This document shows positions 52,130 to 61,115 of a DNA stretch of 64,000 nucleotides, piece after piece. The notes beneath the pieces are model-generated. The model saw nothing but the letters and a program-made list of their open reading frames with translations. It made no database searches and was not told the origin of the DNA. Positions within the stretch are counted from its first letter, which is position 1. Every line of letters begins with the position of its first letter. The DNA comes from Allomeiothermus silvanus DSM 9946 (GTDB lineage Bacteria > Deinococcota > Deinococci > Deinococcales > Thermaceae), in assembly GCF_000092125.1 (NCBI RefSeq), contig NC_014212.1:1756001-1820000 (forward strand), read 5' to 3'. Made by a program: the position numbers and the translations under genes.

Positions 52130-54259
52130 TCATGCCTTGGTATCCCCCCGGGCGAAGATCGAGGCCACGAACTCCAAGACTCCCGCTGCGCAGTGTTCAC
52201 AGTAGCCGTAGTCACGGATCAGCCGGGATTTCACGATGTCAATGCGGCCTTGGGTCTCGGGGTCTACCACGCCCGATACCAAAGCCGATAGCCGGATGGT
52301 GTCTTTCTGGTCTTCAAAGAGTTTCATCTCGAGGGCCCGGCGCAGGCGGTCGTTGTCCTTGTAGGAGAAGCTGCGGCCCTCCAGCGCCAGGGCTCCGATG
52401 TAGTTCATGATCTCGCGACGGAAGTCGTCCTTACGGGATTCGGGAATCTCGATCTTTTCTTCCACCGAGCGCATCAGCCGCTCATTGGGCGGCTCGGGAG
52501 AGCCGGTGTAGGGATTTTTTACCCGCTCGCCTAGCACGTAGGCCTTGATGTTGTCTACGTAGTTGCCAAAAAGCCGTTGCAAGGCGTCTTCGTCGGCGGC
52601 GATGGCTCGCTGTACTTCGTTCTTGACAATCTCGGCGTACTCGGTCTTGATCTCTTGCAGCAAAGCGCGGTAGCGCTCTTTGGTTTTTTCGTCGGAGACC
52701 AACGAGTGGTGGCGCAACCCCTCCTCGAGTTCGTTCATCACCATGAAGGGGTTGATGCAGGGCTCCTCGCTGGTGACGAGCACGTTGGAGATCTTGTCCT
52801 GGATGTAGCGCGGTGAGATGCCCTCGAGTCCTTCGTGCTTGGCCTCGAGCATCAGCTCCTTGACCGCTTCCTCAGTCCAGCCGGGCAGGAGCTTGCCGTC
52901 ATAGACCTTGAGCTTTTGCAGCAGGCTAAGCCCGGCTTTTTTGGGAGGCTCCAGACGGGTGAGGGTGGCCCACATGGCGGCCATCTCCAGGGTATGGGGA
53001 GCAATGTGCTTACCTTTTACCCCCTGAAAGTCGCGCTTATAGATCTTGACCTCGTCGGAGGCCCGCAGGTTGTAGGGCACATCAATCTTGATGGTACGGT
53101 CGCGCAACGCCTCCATGAACTCGTTAGCCTGGAGCTTCTTAAACTCAGGCTCGTTGGTGTGTCCTAGGATTACCTCGTCAATGTCGGTTTGGGCAAACTT
53201 CTTGGATTTAATCTTGTGCTCCTGTGAAGCCGAGAGCAGGTCGTAAAGGAAAGCCACATCCAGCTTTAAGATCTCGATGAACTCCACTAACCCTCGGTTA
53301 GCGATGTTCAACTCGCCGTCGAAGTTGAAAGCGCGGGGATCCGAGTCCGAGCCGTACAGAGCGATCTTGCGGTAATTGATGTCCCCGGTCAGCTCGGTGG
53401 AGTCCTGGTTCTTCTCGTCTTTGGGCTGGAAGGTGCCGATGCCTATGCGGTCTTTCTCCGACAAAACCAAACGGCGCACTACGATCTCTTGCTCTAACAC
53501 CGCGGCCAAGTCGCCGCCGTGGCGCTGCAGGGCCTCTCGCATCTGGAAGCGGCAGGCCGGGCACAGGTCACCTTCGACCTCGAGCGGGTAGGGATATTCG
53601 GGGTGGGCTGAGCGCAACTCAGCGAGAAAATGCCGCCGCAGCTCAATGGGCAAAAGATGCAAGGGTTCCTCGTGCATCGGGCAGGGCATGGCTTCATCTT
53701 GGGTACCGGCATCGCCCAGGTTACCAGCAAAGCCGGTATGGCCACCCCGCCTATCGGCGGCGAAAGAAACGTCTACGGCCACCCCCTTGGGGGCCTGCGG
53801 CCCTTCACTGGCGACCTTCCAACTGAAGGTATATAGTGCCCCTTCATCGGTTTTGGAGTAGGCCTCGAGGCCTTTTTTGAGCAGGCGGGCGATGGTGGAT
53901 TTGGCCGAGCCTACTGGGCCATGTAACAGTAAAATGCGCCGCTCGGGGCCGTAGCGATAGGCAGCGGCCTTAAGCGTCGCCACCAGTTGCATGATGGGGC
54001 GATCTAGCCCAAAAATAGCGTCTCTGCCGCCTTCCATTGGATCGTCGAAGAAACGGTAGTGGATAAGCTTCTCGCGAAAACGCCCATACTCCTGCTGCCC
54101 GTAGCTCACGATCATGTCGTAGACCCGCTGGTAGCTGGTACGTAGGGGGCGTGGGTCGGCCCGGAGCAACTCCAGGTACTCCCCGAAGCCACCCTCCCAG
54201 TTGAGGGTGCGGTACCCTCCGATGTCTTGGTGTTGACGAACGAACTCTAGCATATCCAT
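52130..54259 (-). CDS. prkA: PrkA-family serine protein kinase / AAA+ protein
   Basis: 709 residues (E. coli YeaG has about 640). The AAA+ PrkA domain has Walker [10 protein letters not shown] at 114-122. Family segments: [46 protein letters not shown] and [13 protein letters not shown]. The C-terminal PrkA kinase-like domain follows (about 420-700; [20 protein letters not shown]). Recent work on Bacillus PrkA points to an ATP-dependent protease-like role as well as kinase activity. AAAGGAGGGCGCGC precedes the ATG. First gene of the stress operon. Confidence 0.94.
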   Translation of the reverse strand: MDMLEFVRQHQDIGGYRTLNWEGGFGEYLELLRADPRPLRTSYQRVYDMIVSYGQQEYGRFREKLIHYRFFDDPMEGGRDAIFGLDRPIMQLVATLKAAAYRYGPERRILLLHGPVGSAKSTIARLLKKGLEAYSKTDEGALYTFSWKVASEGPQAPKGVAVDVSFAADRRGGHTGFAGNLGDAGTQDEAMPCPMHEEPLHLLPIELRRHFLAELRSAHPEYPYPLEVEGDLCPACRFQMREALQRHGGDLAAVLEQEIVVRRLVLSEKDRIGIGTFQPKDEKNQDSTELTGDINYRKIALYGSDSDPRAFNFDGELNIANRGLVEFIEILKLDVAFLYDLLSASQEHKIKSKKFAQTDIDEVILGHTNEPEFKKLQANEFMEALRDRTIKIDVPYNLRASDEVKIYKRDFQGVKGKHIAPHTLEMAAMWATLTRLEPPKKAGLSLLQKLKVYDGKLLPGWTEEAVKELMLEAKHEGLEGISPRYIQDKISNVLVTSEEPCINPFMVMNELEEGLRHHSLVSDEKTKERYRALLQEIKTEYAEIVKNEVQRAIAADEDALQRLFGNYVDNIKAYVLGERVKNPYTGSPEPPNERLMRSVEEKIEIPESRKDDFRREIMNYIGALALEGRSFSYKDNDRLRRALEMKLFEDQKDTIRLSALVSGVVDPETQGRIDIVKSRLIRDYGYCEHCAAGVLEFVASIFARGDTKA

Positions 54260-54705
54260 GCGCGCCCTCCTTTCTTAGCTTTTTTCCACACCGGCAGATT
54301 CAAAAGCGGTGCATGCGCTAGTTCTGCGTTGGGGTCGAGGCTGTTCTCTCATGTTGCGTATCGTTCCTCTGTATAGGATTTCTCCGTTTTGCTTAGGTAG
54401 GTATATGCGTCTAAACCCCCTCCCGGTGGGGGTGGGCCGATTCGGTCAAGGTCTAGGTTGTCAAAGGATGTGACGGAGTAGAACTAACATCAGAATAGCA
54501 TCCCGGAACGATGACAAATGTGTAGATTTCACCAACACCTTCTCAGAATTCACGACCAATACGTAGAAAAACCATTTTTTGGGACTGACCCCAGGGTCAG
54601 CCGGAGAGAACTTGGGGAACTAATCACAGCGGCCTACGTGCACTGCGCCTTCTTTCCTCAGGAAATATGCAAGCGAGGGAAGCTCCCCCGCTGCTGCCGG
54701 GCGCT
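54260..54705. other. Spacer between prkA and aroH
   Basis: 446 bases upstream of prkA and downstream of aroH, both on the minus strand. It should hold the prkA promoter; on the minus strand TATACA near 54371-54376 is a possible -10 but no good -35 is seen. A CCCCC/GGGGG hairpin occurs near 54415-54432. CTGACCC-CA-GGGTCAG at 54585-54600 is a perfect 7-2-7 palindrome, a likely protein-binding site. A 79-codon frame at 54518-54757 has poor coding character. Confidence 0.45.
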
Positions 54706-55074
54706 TTACTGGGCGCTCTCGAGATCGGGCCGCAGCCGAACTGCTTCGCGCAGATAGACATGGCGCACATTGCGCTGGGGGGTGTCGGTGTTCCAGAGGA
54801 TCATCACCCGGATGACCCGCTCCAAGGAGCCCGGCACCGGAATCTCACGCGAGTTGATGAGCGGGACCATTTGCATTCCCAGCTGCCGCGCGGCCTCGGC
54901 GGGGAAAGCCGCTCGTAGATCGTCGGTGAGGGTGAAGATCATCGCGGCGATAGCGTCAGGATCGGTGATCGCGTTGACCTCGAGCATCTTTGCTAAAAGC
55001 TCCCGCGTAGCGGACAATATGGCCTCACGGGTGTCTTCTTCGACGGTGATGGCGCCACGGATACCCCGAACCAT
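54706..55074 (-). CDS. aroH: Chorismate mutase, AroH class
   Basis: 122 residues, the size of the Bacillus AroH trimer type. Signature: [40 protein letters not shown] and [13 protein letters not shown], with active-site Arg residues near the start and the [15 protein letters not shown] loop. It converts chorismate to prephenate for Phe and Tyr. Diverges from the PIG-L gene across 73 bases of AAACGCT repeats. Confidence 0.93.
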   Translation of the reverse strand: MVRGIRGAITVEEDTREAILSATRELLAKMLEVNAITDPDAIAAMIFTLTDDLRAAFPAEAARQLGMQMVPLINSREIPVPGSLERVIRVMILWNTDTPQRNVRHVYLREAVRLRPDLESAQ

Positions 55075-55147
55075 GGGAGTATGCTAAACGCTAAACCCCA
55101 AACGCTCAACGCAGCAGGGGCCCGCTTTTGGCGTTAGACTGTGTTCC

Positions 55148-55924
55148 ATGCGTCTGATGGCTATCTTTCCTCACCCTGACGATGAGATCGGCGTAAGCGG
55201 GACCCTCGCCAAGCATGCCCTGCGGGGCGATGCGGTCAAACTCGTCTGGCTCACCCGAGGCGAACTCGCCAGCCAGTTTGGCGACGCACCACCCGAGGAG
55301 GTAGCCCGCATTCGCGAGGGTCATGGGCGTATGGTGGCGGAGATTATCGGGGCCGAGTACGAGTTTTTGGGCTACCCCGATGCCGGGCTTACTGGTGGGC
55401 GTGAGGAAGCATTGGTGCTGGCCCGTAAAATCGCTACCTGGAAACCCGACGTGGTCTTCACCTGGGACCCCTATGACATCCACCCCGACCATCGTGCGGC
55501 CTACTGGGCCACGCTCTCAGCGCTCAAGTTTTGCCGGATTCCCAAGCTGGTAGGGGCCACGGCTCGGCCTGCTCGAGCTAGTTCCCCAGCGGTAGAAGCT
55601 GCCTCGCCTGCAGATCCTCTTTCCCCACCCGAGGGAATGGGGGGAAGCACCGGAGGAATGGCCCTCGAGGCCCACCGCTCGCGCGTTCGCTTGTTGCACT
55701 ATTACCGCAACGACTTGCCGCGCCCTGCAGTCTACGTGGATATTAGCGAGAGTATTGACGTGGCGGAAAAGGTCTTCAGGTTGTACCAGGCTTTTTATCG
55801 CTGGGAATACTCTCCCGAGGCTTTTCGGGCGAACCGGGCTCGGCTGGGTCAGGAAGCGGGGGTGAAGTTTGCAGAGCGCTTTCAAAGCGAGGGCCCTCTG
55901 CCGCTGGAGTATGTGCCGGGCTGA
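55148..55924 (+). CDS. PIG-L family deacetylase (LmbE type)
   Basis: 258 residues. Metal site: FPHPDDEIGVSGTLAKH (HPDD) and DIHPDHRAAYW (HPDH). It may remove an acetyl group from a GlcNAc-type substrate, as BshB does for bacillithiol, a thiol known in Deinococcota; the substrate is not defined. A Ser/Pro/Ala insertion (about residues 142-178, ARASSPAVEAASPADPLSP) lies between core motifs. The last 149 bases overlap the ClC gene on the opposite strand. TTAGACT precedes ATG by about 10 bases, suggesting a near-leaderless start. Confidence 0.85.
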   Translation: MRLMAIFPHPDDEIGVSGTLAKHALRGDAVKLVWLTRGELASQFGDAPPEEVARIREGHGRMVAEIIGAEYEFLGYPDAGLTGGREEALVLARKIATWKPDVVFTWDPYDIHPDHRAAYWATLSALKFCRIPKLVGATARPARASSPAVEAASPADPLSPPEGMGGSTGGMALEAHRSRVRLLHYYRNDLPRPAVYVDISESIDVAEKVFRLYQAFYRWEYSPEAFRANRARLGQEAGVKFAERFQSEGPLPLEYVPG

Positions 55925-57221
55925 GGCCATCAGCCGTCCGCTGGGGTGCTTCTCCCGCGGGCAGGGTGTCGGCGGGGACCGGAGGTTCTTCCAGCGGTAA
56001 AGGTAGCTCATCCGGGTAGGTCTGGGCGCTAGTAAGGGCGTAGGCCACGAACACCGCGGGCAATACCAGCGGGAGCTGACTGTAGCTACCCATCTCCCCG
56101 GCCAGGACCACCGCCGCAAAAGGAGCCCGGGCCACCCCGGCCAGCAGGGCACACATCCCAGCCAGCGTGGTAATCTCTACCGGTGGAGCGAAACTAGGCA
56201 CGGCCAGCGATAGAATGAGCCCCAACAAACCGCCCATGGTGATGGCCGGGGTCAGGTAACCGCCATAGGCCCGCACCCCGCCTGCTAGCACCAGGATTGC
56301 GAAGCGCGCTAAAAACGCGATGGCCAGGAACTCGAGCCCCAAAATCGGGGAGAGCCCCAGCTGAACCCAGGCCAGACCGTCGCCCAGCGCTTCCGGCAAA
56401 AACACCAGCGCCAGCGCCAAAGCCAGCCCCAACAGCCCATGCCGCAGGGGAAAGGGAAGCTGGAGCAAAAGCCCACCTAAGATACGCGAGCCCTCCAACC
56501 AGAGCGTGCCGATCCCCGAGGCCAAGAGTCCGATCAGCAGACCAAAGGCGAGCTGCGCCCAGGAGATCGTCGCCGAGGGCAGCTCGAGCAGGGGTTGGTA
56601 GCCGATTAATGCCCCGTACACGGTGAACCCAGCCAACGCCCCGATCAGCGCTGGGGCCAAGGCGGTGACCTCGAGCACTAACCCGCGAAACAAGATCTCG
56701 CTGGCCAAGAGGGCTCCCGCCACCGGGGCATGAAAAGCCGCGGCGAAACCCGCCGCTATCCCTGCGAAGGGCAGGTATCGTCCCGCCCCGCCGAGTGGGA
56801 AGCGTCGCCCCACCGAGGCTCCCAACCAGTGCCCGATGGCTACCATGGGCCCCTCGCGACCTAGCGGCGACCCCGCCGAAAGCTGTACCAAGCTAGCGAA
56901 GATGCCGCGGATGAACTCTATAAACCCGATGGCTCGGCCTTCGCGGTACGCCTGTAAAAGCCAGGCCAGCCCCCGGCCAGTACCCAGGTAGCTAGCCAGC
57001 ACGAACACCGCGGGCAGCAAAAGCACCACCAGCCAGTGGCGTGGCCCGGCGAATACCTGGTTGAGGCCACCCTCGCTCACTAACCCCGGGGGCAGATAGC
57101 CTAGCACGTTGCCCATGAAGAATCCCTGCAGGGTTCTTAAGAGCCAGGAAAACCCAGCTACCGCAGCCCCCGAGAGGGCTCCGACCAGCGCGCTGTAGAG
57201 GATGAGAGGGCCAACCTGCAT
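55776..57221 (-). CDS. ClC-family chloride channel or Cl-/H+ antiporter
   Basis: 481 residues. ClC motifs: SAGSPLGREGPMVAIGHWLG (gating Glu in GREGP) and RAYGGYLTPAITMGGLLGLI, with about ten membrane helices to residue 395. A long Pro/Ser/Glu tail of roughly 75 residues (PLPLEEPPVPADTL and onward) has no CBS domain. The last 149 bases lie antisense to the PIG-L gene, so the tail is encoded in the complement of a conserved region, and may be a recent read-through extension. Confidence 0.9.
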   Translation of the reverse strand: MQVGPLILYSALVGALSGAAVAGFSWLLRTLQGFFMGNVLGYLPPGLVSEGGLNQVFAGPRHWLVVLLLPAVFVLASYLGTGRGLAWLLQAYREGRAIGFIEFIRGIFASLVQLSAGSPLGREGPMVAIGHWLGASVGRRFPLGGAGRYLPFAGIAAGFAAAFHAPVAGALLASEILFRGLVLEVTALAPALIGALAGFTVYGALIGYQPLLELPSATISWAQLAFGLLIGLLASGIGTLWLEGSRILGGLLLQLPFPLRHGLLGLALALALVFLPEALGDGLAWVQLGLSPILGLEFLAIAFLARFAILVLAGGVRAYGGYLTPAITMGGLLGLILSLAVPSFAPPVEITTLAGMCALLAGVARAPFAAVVLAGEMGSYSQLPLVLPAVFVAYALTSAQTYPDELPLPLEEPPVPADTLPAGEAPQRTADGLSPAHTPAAEGPRFESALQTSPPLPDPAEPGSPEKPRESIPSDKKPGTT

Positions 57222-57290
57222 CGATACCTCGCTTCCTCATGTTGAGGCTTATTCGCCCAGATAACAAGCGCCGCGGCAGATGCCCCTGCC

Positions 57291-58397
57291 TTACCAGATA
57301 TGGACCTCGGCGATGGGTGTCCCTCGGCTGAGGCGCGGCATTGCGAGGCCAAGTACCCGGTACCCTGCGCGGGTCGCAGAGCGTACCAACACCCGAGGGT
57401 CTACCTTTCCCCACAGATGCAAAGCTTCGTTCTTGACGTTTAGGTCGGGTGAACTGGCCCTGGAGTCGGTGCCTAGGGCCACTTCGACGCCCCATTTGAG
57501 GTACACCTCCCAGGGGAACTCGCCGCAAGCGAGCCCTTCGTTGCTACGGGGACACGAAACTACCTTGCAGCCGGATTGGGCGAGGATTTGCACGTCTTCT
57601 TCCGCTACCTGGACGGCGTGGACCAGCGTTAGGTGTGGTCCCAACACCCCCAGGTCAGCCAGGTACCGTACCGGGGAGACCCCGGGTGTCTTCCAGTGGG
57701 GGCCGCGGTAGGGCTGGAGAAACGGCAGCAACGGCCCCCTGTCGTAACGCAAATACTCTACCTCGGCGGGGCTTTCGGCTAGGTGGATTTGCATAGGGAA
57801 GCCCTCGAGCCTAGCGAACTCCACCAGCCTCTGCAAAAGGGGGGCGCTCACGGTGTGGGCGGTGTGGGGGGAGATGCCTACCCTGAGGTTTCCTTCCCGC
57901 TTCTTCCACGCCAGGAGGCGCGGTTTTACTGTGTCAAAGATCTCTTGGGCGGTGTCTGGATTGGCTCCGATCACCTCGCGGTAAGCCACCCCAGGCAGCA
58001 TAGATTCCTCGAGCAGGAAGTCCATCACCTCGTCCCGTGCCACGATATCCCCGAAGGCTCCCACCCCTAGCCTCCTCAGCTCGGCGTATCCTATCCGGGC
58101 GGCCTCGAGGCCGCGCTTTTCTGCATTGCCGATCACATAGTTCAAGAAGTCCAGGTACCGTCCGCGGAAATAAGGCAACGCCGATAGGTCGAGGTGGGTA
58201 TGGGCGTTGACCGGGGCGGGGGTCAGGGCCCTCCCCTTAGGAATGATCTCGGCTTGGGGAAAGGCCCGGCGCAGTTCCTCGAGCCCGCCCACGCCCACCA
58301 CGTGTTGCCCAACGACGGCAATCGCCCCGTTTTTCATCGGGGTGCCGAACCCGGCGTATACGACTTCGGCGGTCCAGAGCTGGGGAGAAAGGCTCAT
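57291..58397 (-). CDS. Amidohydrolase, aminodeoxyfutalosine deaminase-like
   Basis: 368 residues. Metal and substrate motifs: PVNAHTHLDLSALPYFRGRY, GISPHTAHTVSAPLL, IHLAESPAEVEYL, VVSCPRSNEGLACGEFP and GTDSRASSPDLNVKNEA. This set matches the MTA/SAH/aminofutalosine deaminase group; aminofutalosine deamination serves the futalosine menaquinone route used by Thermus. The start overlaps the GNAT gene's stop (58394-58397), so it shares an operon with an N-acylamino-acid racemase. S-adenosylhomocysteine or other purine deaminase is possible. Confidence 0.78.
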   Translation of the reverse strand: MSLSPQLWTAEVVYAGFGTPMKNGAIAVVGQHVVGVGGLEELRRAFPQAEIIPKGRALTPAPVNAHTHLDLSALPYFRGRYLDFLNYVIGNAEKRGLEAARIGYAELRRLGVGAFGDIVARDEVMDFLLEESMLPGVAYREVIGANPDTAQEIFDTVKPRLLAWKKREGNLRVGISPHTAHTVSAPLLQRLVEFARLEGFPMQIHLAESPAEVEYLRYDRGPLLPFLQPYRGPHWKTPGVSPVRYLADLGVLGPHLTLVHAVQVAEEDVQILAQSGCKVVSCPRSNEGLACGEFPWEVYLKWGVEVALGTDSRASSPDLNVKNEALHLWGKVDPRVLVRSATRAGYRVLGLAMPRLSRGTPIAEVHIW

Positions 58398-59182
58398 GGG
58401 ATGCGTTCAAGGATATAGCGGTTGGGGTGGCGTACGAAATCCACGGCCCGGTAGCCCCGCGCGAAGTAGTGCGTGAAAAGCTCCCGAGAGTGCGCTCGCC
58501 AAGCGTTCGCCAAGGCTGGATCGCTGCTTAGGATTTTCCCCCAATCCTCGGGGATCTGCACGAGCAGTCGGGGGTGCTCGAGGGAGAGATCCATCCGCAG
58601 CGGTTTCTCGTTTTGCACAATATTGGCTTGGGGAATTCCGGTCACCCGAGCCTCGGGTTCGGGGGCGTAGATTCGTCGGTAGACCCGCTCGGAGCGCAGC
58701 TCCCAAAGCGCATAGGCCCGGTCGGAGGGGGCTCCGGCGTTGATCCCGCCCATCGGGCCGTAGCAGTTGGGGAGGTACTCGTTCCAGGTGGCGCCGAGTT
58801 TACAAAGGTTGAAGCGCGCGTTAGCCCCGCGCAGGGGATCGAAGGTCCACACCGCCTGTTCGTAGCCCCGGCTCAGGCACCAGTCGCGTTGGAAGCGCTT
58901 GAGGAACAGGGCCGCGCCGCTGCCTCGGTACTCTTCGAGCACCCCCATCATGTGCGAGTGGTGGCGCTGGTTGCGGTGGGTAGGGAAACCGAAGACAAAG
59001 CCCGTTAGCTTGCCTTGCAAGTAAGCTGCGGCCAGCAGCGCTCCCTCGTGTACCAAGGCCATCATCGAGCGAGCCGGCATCACGTCCTCGGGGTCGCCCC
59101 AGATGCGGCTTTGCAGTTCTTCGATGGGGAAGAAATCTTCTGGGTCGTGAAGCTCTTTGATGACGATGTCCATCTGTTGCAT
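58394..59182 (-). CDS. GNAT-family N-acyltransferase (COG3375 type)
   Basis: 262 residues. N-terminal GNAT fold: ELHDPEDFFPIEELQSRIWG, GKLTGFVFGFPTHRNQRHHS, HSHMMGVLEEYRGSGAALFL (acyl-CoA loop) and WTFDPLRGANARFNLCKLGA. The last pattern, 'DPLxxxNAxFN', is typical of COG3375. In Geobacillus a homologue is a succinyl-CoA:D-amino-acid N-succinyltransferase encoded with the racemase. The stop and start overlap both neighbours by 1-4 bases, so translation is coupled. Confidence 0.82.
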   Translation of the reverse strand: MQQMDIVIKELHDPEDFFPIEELQSRIWGDPEDVMPARSMMALVHEGALLAAAYLQGKLTGFVFGFPTHRNQRHHSHMMGVLEEYRGSGAALFLKRFQRDWCLSRGYEQAVWTFDPLRGANARFNLCKLGATWNEYLPNCYGPMGGINAGAPSDRAYALWELRSERVYRRIYAPEPEARVTGIPQANIVQNEKPLRMDLSLEHPRLLVQIPEDWGKILSSDPALANAWRAHSRELFTHYFARGYRAVDFVRHPNRYILERIP

Positions 59183-60300
59183 CAGTGCCCGCTAGCAGCA
59201 GAAATATACGCCGATTTTACCGCTAGCTCGTCGATAAAGTCGCGCTTGGGCGTGACCCCGATGCCAAGCCCCTGGGGCACGGGCATCATCCCGCCCTTGG
59301 CCTCGAGCCCCTCCTCGACGATATCCTCCTCCCAGTAGCGGCTAGCCGAGGAAGTATCGCCGGGTTTGATAAACATGGGCAAAGTAGCCACGTGGATATT
59401 GGCGGCGCGACCGATGCCCGCCTCGAGCATCCCTCCCATCCACACCGGCAGCCCGTAACTCTCGGTGATGTCGTGGATCTTGCGGCTCGCCAGGATGCCG
59501 CCTACCCGGGCCGGTTTGAGGTTGATAACCCGCCCCGCCCCGATCTCGAGGGCTTTGCGCGCGTCTTCCGGACTGGTGATGGACTCGTCCAGGCACAAGG
59601 AGGTGGCGATCTCCCGCTGGAGCTTGGCGTGATCCAAGATGTCGTCGAAGGCCAGGGGCTGCTCGATGTAGTCGAGCCCCACCGCGTCGAGCTTGCGGAA
59701 GGTGGCGATGTCGTTGAGCGTGTAGGCGGAGTTTGCGTCTACGGTTAGGTTGGCCTCAGGGTAGGCCTCGCGCACCGCCATCAGGGGTTTTACATCCCAA
59801 CCGGGTTTGATCTTGAGCTTAACCCGCTTGTAGCCTGCCTGGAGGCTTTGGCCCACGGCTTCCACGGTGGCCTCCACCGAGCTTTGAATCCCCAGACTTA
59901 CGCCCACCGGGATCTCGGTGCGTACCCCGCCCAGCAACTTCCACAGAGGTTGACCCAGGCTTTTCGCCCACAGGTCCCAAAAGGCCATCTCGAGGGCGGC
60001 CTTGGTCATCTTGTTGCCCCGGAAGCCGCGAATCTCGGCCCACAGCATCTCGGGGTTGGCGAACTCCTTACCTAGCACCTGGGGGATCAGGAGGTGCTCG
60101 AGCAGTTCCCAAGCCCCGGCGATGGTTTCCTCGCGGTAGTGCGGGGTGTGCTCCATGGTGGTCTCGGCGTAGCCCTCCAAGCCGTCGCCGTAGAGGGTGA
60201 GCACGATGATATGGCGCTCGGTCTGCACCCCGAAGGAGGTTTCGAAGCGGAATTTGAGCGGTAAGGTGATGAGCTTCATCTCGGCGGCTTCTATGCGCAT
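59182..60300 (-). CDS. N-acylamino-acid racemase / o-succinylbenzoate synthase
   Basis: 372 residues, enolase superfamily. Catalytic KxK in [11 protein letters not shown], metal ligands in [19 protein letters not shown] and LCLDESITS, and the second base Lys in [10 protein letters not shown]. The sequence type ([37 protein letters not shown]) is that of the NSAR/OSBS branch of Deinococcus and Thermus. With the GNAT gene it suggests D-to-L amino acid conversion through N-succinyl intermediates; it may also provide menaquinone OSBS activity. First gene of the operon. Confidence 0.9.
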   Translation of the reverse strand: MRIEAAEMKLITLPLKFRFETSFGVQTERHIIVLTLYGDGLEGYAETTMEHTPHYREETIAGAWELLEHLLIPQVLGKEFANPEMLWAEIRGFRGNKMTKAALEMAFWDLWAKSLGQPLWKLLGGVRTEIPVGVSLGIQSSVEATVEAVGQSLQAGYKRVKLKIKPGWDVKPLMAVREAYPEANLTVDANSAYTLNDIATFRKLDAVGLDYIEQPLAFDDILDHAKLQREIATSLCLDESITSPEDARKALEIGAGRVINLKPARVGGILASRKIHDITESYGLPVWMGGMLEAGIGRAANIHVATLPMFIKPGDTSSASRYWEEDIVEEGLEAKGGMMPVPQGLGIGVTPKRDFIDELAVKSAYISAASGH

Positions 60301-60362
60301 GGACGTATGCTAACGCCTTGAGGCTCGAGGGTCGAGGGCTTCTCGGCGTACAATTCAGCCAA

Positions 60363-61115
60363 ATGCGCATGGACCTCAACGCCGACGCCGGAGAATCCTT
60401 CGGCAGCTGGAAACTCGGAAACGACGAGGAACTGTTCAAATACGTTACTTCGGCCAACCTGGCCTGCGGCTTCCACGCCGGAGACCCGCTCACCCTGTAC
60501 AAAAGTGTCCGGCTGTGCAAGCAACTAGGGGTGGCGGTGGGAGCTCACCCCGGTTTTCCGGATTTGCGGGGATTCGGGCGGCGGGAGATGGCGGCGACCC
60601 CCGGGGAAGTCTACACCGACGTGCTCTACCAACTGGGGGCGCTTTCGGCGTTCTTGCGGGTGGAGGGTCTTCCGCTGCACCACGTCAAAGCCCACGGAGC
60701 CCTCTACAATTTAGCGGCTAAGGATGCCGCTACCGCGAAGGCCATCGCCCAGGCTGTTCACGACTTCGATCCGGGCTTACCGGTGGTGGTACTTCCGAGT
60801 ACGCCGCTCGAGGCCGAAGCCCTGGCCCTCGGCTTGCGGGTGGTCCGGGAGGCCTTCCCTGAGCGCGGTTACGCTCCGGATGGCCGCCTGGCGGCACGGG
60901 GGACCCCCGGCTCCCTCATCCACGACCCCGAAGAGGCTGCTAGGCGGGCGGTGCGGATCGTGCTGGCGGGAGAACTCGAGGCCGTGGACGGCTCCTTGAT
61001 TCGGCTCGAGGCCCAGACGCTGTGCATCCACGGCGATAACCCGAACGCCCCCCAGATCGCCCGGCGGATTCGCCAAGCGCTGGAGGCTGAGGGTATCGAG
61101 ATTCGGGCTTTTTGA
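60363..61115 (+). CDS. pxpA: 5-oxoprolinase subunit A (LamB/YcsF)
   Basis: 250 residues. Family start MDLNADAGESFGSWKLGNDE, then SANLACGFHAGDPLTLYKSV, GAHPGFPDLRGFGRREM, HHVKAHGALYNLAAKD and HGDNPNAPQIARRIR. It works with PxpB and PxpC to cleave 5-oxoproline to glutamate with ATP. ATG 60363 or 60369 may be used. Its stop overlaps the next gene (TGATG). Divergent from the racemase gene with 62 bases between. Confidence 0.92.
   Translation: MRMDLNADAGESFGSWKLGNDEELFKYVTSANLACGFHAGDPLTLYKSVRLCKQLGVAVGAHPGFPDLRGFGRREMAATPGEVYTDVLYQLGALSAFLRVEGLPLHHVKAHGALYNLAAKDAATAKAIAQAVHDFDPGLPVVVLPSTPLEAEALALGLRVVREAFPERGYAPDGRLAARGTPGSLIHDPEEAARRAVRIVLAGELEAVDGSLIRLEAQTLCIHGDNPNAPQIARRIRQALEAEGIEIRAF

Noticed and set aside
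54518-54757. 79-codon plus-strand frame between prkA and aroH
   Set aside because: Poor codon character, no ribosome site, and its 3' part runs antisense through aroH.
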